Source: an uncultured Collinsella sp. (GTDB lineage Bacteria > Actinomycetota > Coriobacteriia > Coriobacteriales > Coriobacteriaceae). Taken from it: a stretch of 12,352 bases of DNA. Under the pieces are notes generated by a model, which saw only the letters and a list, made by a program, of their open reading frames with translations, did no database searches and was not told where the DNA came from. Positions 8,666 to 12,352 of the stretch are shown piece by piece. The translations under genes and the position numbers were made by a program. Every line of letters begins with the position of its first letter. The first letter of the stretch is position 1. The stretch is taken from contig UROA01000051.1 of the NCBI GenBank assembly GCA_900549355.1, positions 1 to 12,352 of the forward strand, written 5' to 3'.

Positions 8666-10906
8666 CTATTTCTTAAACCGTGCACCCTGGCGTTTTCTGC
8701 CCGATGCGAACGTGGAACCCTTACGGGCCTGCGAACGTAAGCGCTCGATCGTCTCGCCCTCAGACGCACCCTCGAGCATCGCCCGAATCTGAACGACGGC
8801 ATCGCGCAGACGCGCCGCCTCCTCAAAGTCCATGGCGGCAGAAGCGTTACGCATGTCCTCTTCCATGGTTTCGACGATCCGCACGAGCTCGTCATGCGGC
8901 AGTTCTTCCAACTGCTCCGCAAGCGTCTGCTCGGGCGCCACCGTTTCCGGCACGCCGCCCTCACCCGACTCATCGGGCGTATAGAATGCGCCATGGCCAA
9001 GAGAGTCGCCCTTCGAGCGCCCCTTGGAACCCACGGTTTTTTCGGCCTCGGCAATAAAACTTGAGATGTCGTTAATGGCCTTGTGCACTGTTTTGGGCAC
9101 AATGCCATGCTCTTCGTTATATGCCATCTGAATCTCACGACGGCGCCGCGTCTCCTCGATGGCCTCTTTCATCGAATCGGTCACAACGTCTGCATACATG
9201 ATGACTTCGCCATCGGCGTTACGGGCCGCACGGCCAATCGTCTGAATCAGCGAACGGCGGTTGCGCAAGAAGCCTTCCTTATCGGCATCGAGAATTGCCA
9301 CCAGTGAGACCTCGGGGAGATCCAAACCCTCGCGAAGCAGGTTGATGCCAACGAGAACATCGATCTTGCCCTCGCGCAGCGTTCGCAAGATCTCGACACG
9401 GTCCATTGTCGCCGTATCAGAGTGCATGTAATTGACCTTAATGCCCGCATCAAGCAGATGGTCGGTCAGGTCCTCGGCCATGCGCTTGGTCAACGTGGTC
9501 ACCAGCACGCGCTCCTTGCGTGCAACGCGCTCGCGAATCTCGTCCTCAAGATCGTCAATCTGCCCACGAACCGGACGCACATCGATCTTGGGATCGAGCA
9601 GACCGGTCGGACGAATAATCTGCTCAACGTCGTTCTGGCTAACCCGCAGCTCATAGTCACCCGGTGTTGCCGAAACGTAGATGAACTGGGGAATCCTCGC
9701 CTCAAACTCATCGAAACGAAGCGGGCGGTTATCGAGCGCCGAGGGCAGGCGAAAACCGTGTTCCACCAGCGTCACCTTACGCGAGCGGTCACCTTCGTGC
9801 ATACCGCGAATCTGCGGCACCGTCACATGGCTCTCATCGATGATGCAGAGCATATCCTTAGGAAAGTAATCGATTAGGGTAAACGGCGGCTCACCCGGCT
9901 TGCGACCGTCCAGATGACGCGAGTAGTTCTCGATGCCGTTGCAAAAGCCCATCGTCTCGAGCATCTCAAGATCATAATCGGTGCGCTGCTGCAGACGTTG
10001 CGCCTCGAGCAACTTGTCGGTCGCCTTGAGCTCCGCCACGCGCTTCTCGCACTCTTCGCTGATCGATTTCAGAGCCGCCTTGACCTTCGGCTTCTCGGTC
10101 ACGTAGTGCGATGCCGGCCATACGGGGATTGCCTCGTACTCACGAAGCATCTCACCGGTGACCTCATCGATCTCGGCAATCAGCTCGACCTCGTCGCCAA
10201 AGAACTCAAACCGCAACGGATGCTCGGCATAAGGCGGATACACGTCGACAACATCGCCGCGCACACGGAACGTGCCGCGTGCCAGGTCATAGTCATTGCG
10301 ATCATATTGAATGTCGATAAGTGCATGGATAAAGTCATCGCGCTCGAGCGGCACCTTCTTGTCGACGTTTGGAGCTAGGCCCGCATAGTCCTCTGGAGAG
10401 CCGATGCCATAGATACACGAGACCGATGCGACAACGATCACATCGCGTCGAGAGAGCAGTGACGCGGTCGCCTGATGGCGCAGCATCTCGACCTCTTCGT
10501 TAATCGAGGAGTCTTTCTCGATATATGTATCGCTTTGCGGCACATACGCCTCGGGCTGATAGTAGTCGTAGTACGAGACGAAGTAGACCACAGCGTTGTT
10601 GGGAAAGAACTCTTTGAGCTCGCTCGCAAGCTGAGCGGCGAGCGTTTTATTCGGAGCCATGACCAGCGTCGGCTTTCCCAGGGCCTCAATAGTCTTTGCC
10701 ATCGTGAAGGTCTTGCCCGAACCAGTCACGCCCAGCAAAACCTGATAGCGGTCTCCGTCCCTCACACCCTGCACAAGCGACTCAATGGCTTTAGGCTGAG
10801 AGCCTGCAGGGTCATAGGGAGACACGACCTTAAACGGCACGTCAGAGCCTTCAACGCCAAAGCGCTTAAGTTCACCACCAACGCGTTCTACTTCAAATTC
10901 CGCCAT
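8666..10906 (-). CDS. uvrB: UvrB, excinuclease ABC subunit B
   Basis: UvrB is the DNA-damage verification helicase of nucleotide excision repair: UvrA loads it at lesions and it then recruits UvrC. The 746-residue product is complete. Landmarks: Walker A GVTGSGKT (59-66); the lesion-probing beta-hairpin YYDYYQPEAYVP (112-123); DESH (357-360); FIYVSATPGDYE; the helicase region YMHSDTATMDRVEILRTLREG; GINLLREGLDLPEVSLV; QTIGRAARN; and a C-terminal UVR motif at about 676-711 (FEEAARLRDAVVQIR) for UvrC/UvrA contact. It is longer than the roughly 670 residues of E. coli UvrB, with about 20 extra N-terminal residues, a linker before the UVR motif and a basic tail ending RFKK. ATG 10904-10906 has TTAGGAG upstream. 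It follows the transglycosylase gene by 51 bases, so it may be read from coaE or from its own promoter. No clear SOS box precedes it. Confidence 0.98.
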   Translation of the reverse strand: MAEFEVERVGGELKRFGVEGSDVPFKVVSPYDPAGSQPKAIESLVQGVRDGDRYQVLLGVTGSGKTFTMAKTIEALGKPTLVMAPNKTLAAQLASELKEFFPNNAVVYFVSYYDYYQPEAYVPQSDTYIEKDSSINEEVEMLRHQATASLLSRRDVIVVASVSCIYGIGSPEDYAGLAPNVDKKVPLERDDFIHALIDIQYDRNDYDLARGTFRVRGDVVDVYPPYAEHPLRFEFFGDEVELIAEIDEVTGEMLREYEAIPVWPASHYVTEKPKVKAALKSISEECEKRVAELKATDKLLEAQRLQQRTDYDLEMLETMGFCNGIENYSRHLDGRKPGEPPFTLIDYFPKDMLCIIDESHVTVPQIRGMHEGDRSRKVTLVEHGFRLPSALDNRPLRFDEFEARIPQFIYVSATPGDYELRVSQNDVEQIIRPTGLLDPKIDVRPVRGQIDDLEDEIRERVARKERVLVTTLTKRMAEDLTDHLLDAGIKVNYMHSDTATMDRVEILRTLREGKIDVLVGINLLREGLDLPEVSLVAILDADKEGFLRNRRSLIQTIGRAARNADGEVIMYADVVTDSMKEAIEETRRRREIQMAYNEEHGIVPKTVHKAINDISSFIAEAEKTVGSKGRSKGDSLGHGAFYTPDESGEGGVPETVAPEQTLAEQLEELPHDELVRIVETMEEDMRNASAAMDFEEAARLRDAVVQIRAMLEGASEGETIERLRSQARKGSTFASGRKRQGARFKK

Positions 10907-10931
10907 GGATACTCCTAACTCATATATCTGC

Positions 10932-10937
10932 AGTATA
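10932..10937 (-). promoter_or_regulatory. Candidate -10 for uvrB
   Basis: The minus strand reads TATACT, five of six to consensus, 25 bases before the uvrB ATG and inside the 51-base gap after the transglycosylase gene. The position where a -35 should lie reads TAGGAC, which is poor. Any own promoter would therefore be weak or activator-dependent, and the leader very short. Confidence 0.3.
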
Positions 10938-10957
10938 CGCAGGCGGCAGGCATAGTC

Positions 10958-11539
10958 CTATACGAACCGATCGGGATAGAGGGTCTTGTAGCGAACCCAG
11001 GCATTATTGACACGAATCAGATACGCCTGCGTCTCGGGAAAGGTGATTGCATTATGAAGCGACGTACTCTGCTGCGCCCATCCGTCGACATTGCCCATGC
11101 CGGCGTTATAGGCGGCAATGGCACTGTCAGTCGACCCGTTAAAATACGCTAGAAGATACGAAAGATACGCACAGCCAAACTCGATATTCGTAGCCGGATC
11201 GTTAAGGTTGTCGGCCGAATACTCGCCACCGTCGACAAGGCCCTTGGCGATCATATCCTGGGCAGTCTCGGGCATCAGCTGCATCAATCCCTGAGCACCC
11301 TGATTCGACTCGGCCTCGGGATCCCAATTCGATTCAGACTTAATGACAGCGCACACCAGATACGGATCCAGATTATGCGAAATACTGGATTGCTTTACAT
11401 ACGCCTCGTAGTCAATCGGATACAGCGGCTTAAAGAAAGCGGCAGGAGCATACGAGTAAACGAATGAGATAAGGCCGAAGGCAAAAACGGCAGCCAGCGG
11501 TATAAGGCGATACCACGTAAGGAAACGTGTCTTAGGCAT
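10958..11539 (-). CDS. Membrane-anchored lytic transglycosylase (SLT/GH23 domain)
   Basis: The 193-residue protein has one N-terminal hydrophobic segment (about 11-29, after a basic MPKTRF start) and then a goose-lysozyme-like SLT domain facing the cell wall. Landmarks: catalytic Glu E69 in VIKSESNWDPEA, GLMQLMPETA (84-93), the Asn-rich NDPATNIEFGCAYL, and AIAAYNAG near 141-148. Such enzymes cleave the MurNAc-GlcNAc bond to leave 1,6-anhydro ends, in wall remodelling. No clear lipobox or signal-peptidase site follows the hydrophobic stretch, so it is probably a signal anchor. Its ATG overlaps the coaE stop by eight bases (ATGCCTAA), with GGAGG inside the coaE tail, indicating translational coupling. 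The frame is complete and the catalytic Glu present. The natural substrate detail, such as amidation or acetylation preference, cannot be read. Confidence 0.92.
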   Translation of the reverse strand: MPKTRFLTWYRLIPLAAVFAFGLISFVYSYAPAAFFKPLYPIDYEAYVKQSSISHNLDPYLVCAVIKSESNWDPEAESNQGAQGLMQLMPETAQDMIAKGLVDGGEYSADNLNDPATNIEFGCAYLSYLLAYFNGSTDSAIAAYNAGMGNVDGWAQQSTSLHNAITFPETQAYLIRVNNAWVRYKTLYPDRFV

Positions 11540-12173
11540 CGGCCTCCTCCTTATCCACTACATCCCCGAACCCATGGCGCGAAAGCCATGCGTCCAGTTG
11601 TTCAAAGAGCGAGTTATCGTCTGCCGCATTGTCAATCACAGTTGTAGCGAGATTGCACAGCGCAGACTCTTCGGGCTGGCAAGCAGAACGGGCATCGAAA
11701 TCAGATGGCTCCATGCCACGTTGAATAGCGCGCTCGCGACGAACTGACAAAGGGGCGCTGATGACCAAAATTTCATCAGCCAAGCCAAATGCATCCTCAA
11801 AACCAGTCGGAGCAGAAACCTCGACCACTGCAAAGCGATAACGAGGAGATGAAACCGTACAACAAACCGGATCGAGAATCCTAAGCGAAAGCTGTTCAAT
11901 GAGAACGGGATGCACAATGCCATTGAGCCGTGCGACCGAATCAGGAGAAGCAAAAGCTCGAGAAGCGAGGATGTTGCGGCGAATGCCGCCATCCTCATCC
12001 AAAATGTCCCAACCGAATTCATCCGCGAGAGCATTGACGATATCAGAGCCCGGCACATACAGCGATTTTGCAAGCTCATCCAGATCGATAAGCATAGCGC
12101 CACGAGATTCGAAATAGCGGCAGGCAGTCGACTTACCCGAAGCAATATTGCCCAAGACAAATACGGTAAACAT
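11532..12173 (-). CDS. coaE: Dephospho-CoA kinase
   Basis: CoaE phosphorylates the ribose 3'-hydroxyl of dephospho-CoA, the last step of coenzyme A synthesis. The 213-residue product has P-loop GNIASGKST (8-16; GGIGSGKS in many relatives), LIDLDELAKSLYVPGS with the conserved Asp and Pro-Gly, ARLNGIVHPVLIEQL with the His-Pro pair, a lid-like RRERAIQRG, and VIDNAADDNSLFEQLDAW near the C-terminus. The usual R-x-x-x-Q of the lid-to-core region is recognisable as RSACQ. Two adjacent starts exist, TTG 12174-12176 and ATG 12171-12173; ATG is preferred because AGGGAGGG lies five bases before it but almost touches the TTG. It is the first gene of a likely coaE-transglycosylase-uvrB unit and comes after a terminator belonging to the gene to the right. 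Pairing of coaE with uvrB is known in other Actinobacteria. Confidence 0.93.
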   Translation of the reverse strand: MFTVFVLGNIASGKSTACRYFESRGAMLIDLDELAKSLYVPGSDIVNALADEFGWDILDEDGGIRRNILASRAFASPDSVARLNGIVHPVLIEQLSLRILDPVCCTVSSPRYRFAVVEVSAPTGFEDAFGLADEILVISAPLSVRRERAIQRGMEPSDFDARSACQPEESALCNLATTVIDNAADDNSLFEQLDAWLSRHGFGDVVDKEEADA

Positions 12174-12279
12174 CAAGCCCTCCCTAACGCCAATGCGAGT
12201 AATTATCGCTCAAATACTCTAGAAGGACTCAAAATACAGCCAAACAGTAAGAGCGCATACGGGGGAGCTAGGTCCCAAA

Positions 12280-12294
12280 GTACACCGTGTGTAC
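12280..12294. promoter_or_regulatory. Palindrome GTACAC-CGT-GTGTAC upstream of coaE, possible operator
   Basis: A perfect six-base inverted repeat with a three-base centre lies about 107 bases upstream of the coaE ATG and ten bases from the terminator stem at 12305. It is short and has no T tract of its own, so it is more like a protein-binding site than a terminator. A loose promoter-like pair lies between it and coaE (minus-strand TTGGCT, then TAGAGT after 16 bases). No regulator family can be assigned. Confidence 0.35.
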
Positions 12295-12304
12295 AACGCA
12301 AAAA

Positions 12305-12332
12305 AAGGGGGAGGCCGCGAGGCCTCCCCCTT
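12305..12332 (-). terminator. Rho-independent terminator of a minus-strand gene to the right
   Basis: A perfect 12-base-pair stem (12305-12316 with 12321-12332; core GGGGGAGGCC) closes a four-base loop. Read on the minus strand it is followed by a run of T (the A run at 12301-12306), the standard layout. It therefore ends a transcript arriving from beyond the right edge and insulates coaE from it. On the plus strand the tail TTCTCAGTT is a weaker match. Confidence 0.85.
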
Positions 12333-12352
12333 CTCAGTTCAAGCGCACGGCT

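Noticed and set aside
10961..10980. CGAACCGATCGGGA as a possible SOS box before uvrB
   Set aside because: Only the left half-site CGAAC matches. The right half lacks GTTCG and the site lies in the end of the transglycosylase coding region.

Overview
The window reads as ordinary chromosome from a Gram-positive, fairly GC-rich anaerobe. Protein wording and gene content fit class Coriobacteriia (Actinomycetota), most plausibly Collinsella or a near relative. That placement is inferred from sequence character alone. No tRNA, rRNA, CRISPR array, phage gene, transposase or plasmid function is visible, and I do not see a new defence or mobile system. The open questions are local: a broken flavoprotein gene, an odd left edge in uvrA, and several unassigned palindromes.

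Layout, left to right. (1) Positions 1-2253, minus strand: the first 751 codons of uvrA, running off the left edge. (2) Positions 2254-2446: a divergent control region with an SOS/LexA-like box and a separate spaced inverted repeat. (3) Positions 2447-4600, plus strand: a polytopic membrane protein with an extracellular LTA-synthase/sulfatase-type domain. (4) Positions 4746-8600, plus strand: an Mrp/ApbC P-loop ATPase, then an HI0933/BaiN-type flavoprotein disrupted by a G/C-only insert ending in 16 C, then, past a terminator hairpin, a COG2509-type FAD-dependent dehydrogenase. (5) Positions 8629-8660: a strong hairpin shared by the converging genes. (6) Positions 12173 down to 8666, minus strand: coaE, a membrane-anchored lytic transglycosylase overlapping it by 8 bases, and full-length uvrB. 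(7) Positions 12305-12332: a terminator for a minus-strand gene lying to the right.

How it fits together. UvrA and UvrB are the damage-recognition half of nucleotide excision repair. They lie on the same strand but are separated by a plus-strand block of four genes. Only uvrA shows a recognisable SOS box. The coaE-transglycosylase-uvrB cluster recalls the coaE/uvrB neighbourhood known in other Actinobacteria. The Mrp ATPase followed by two FAD enzymes suggests a redox/cofactor cluster, but substrates cannot be read from the sequence. The G/C-only insert in the second gene of that cluster, and the loss of an expected zinc-binding cysteine at the left end of uvrA, could both be assembly errors and should be checked before any biological reading.
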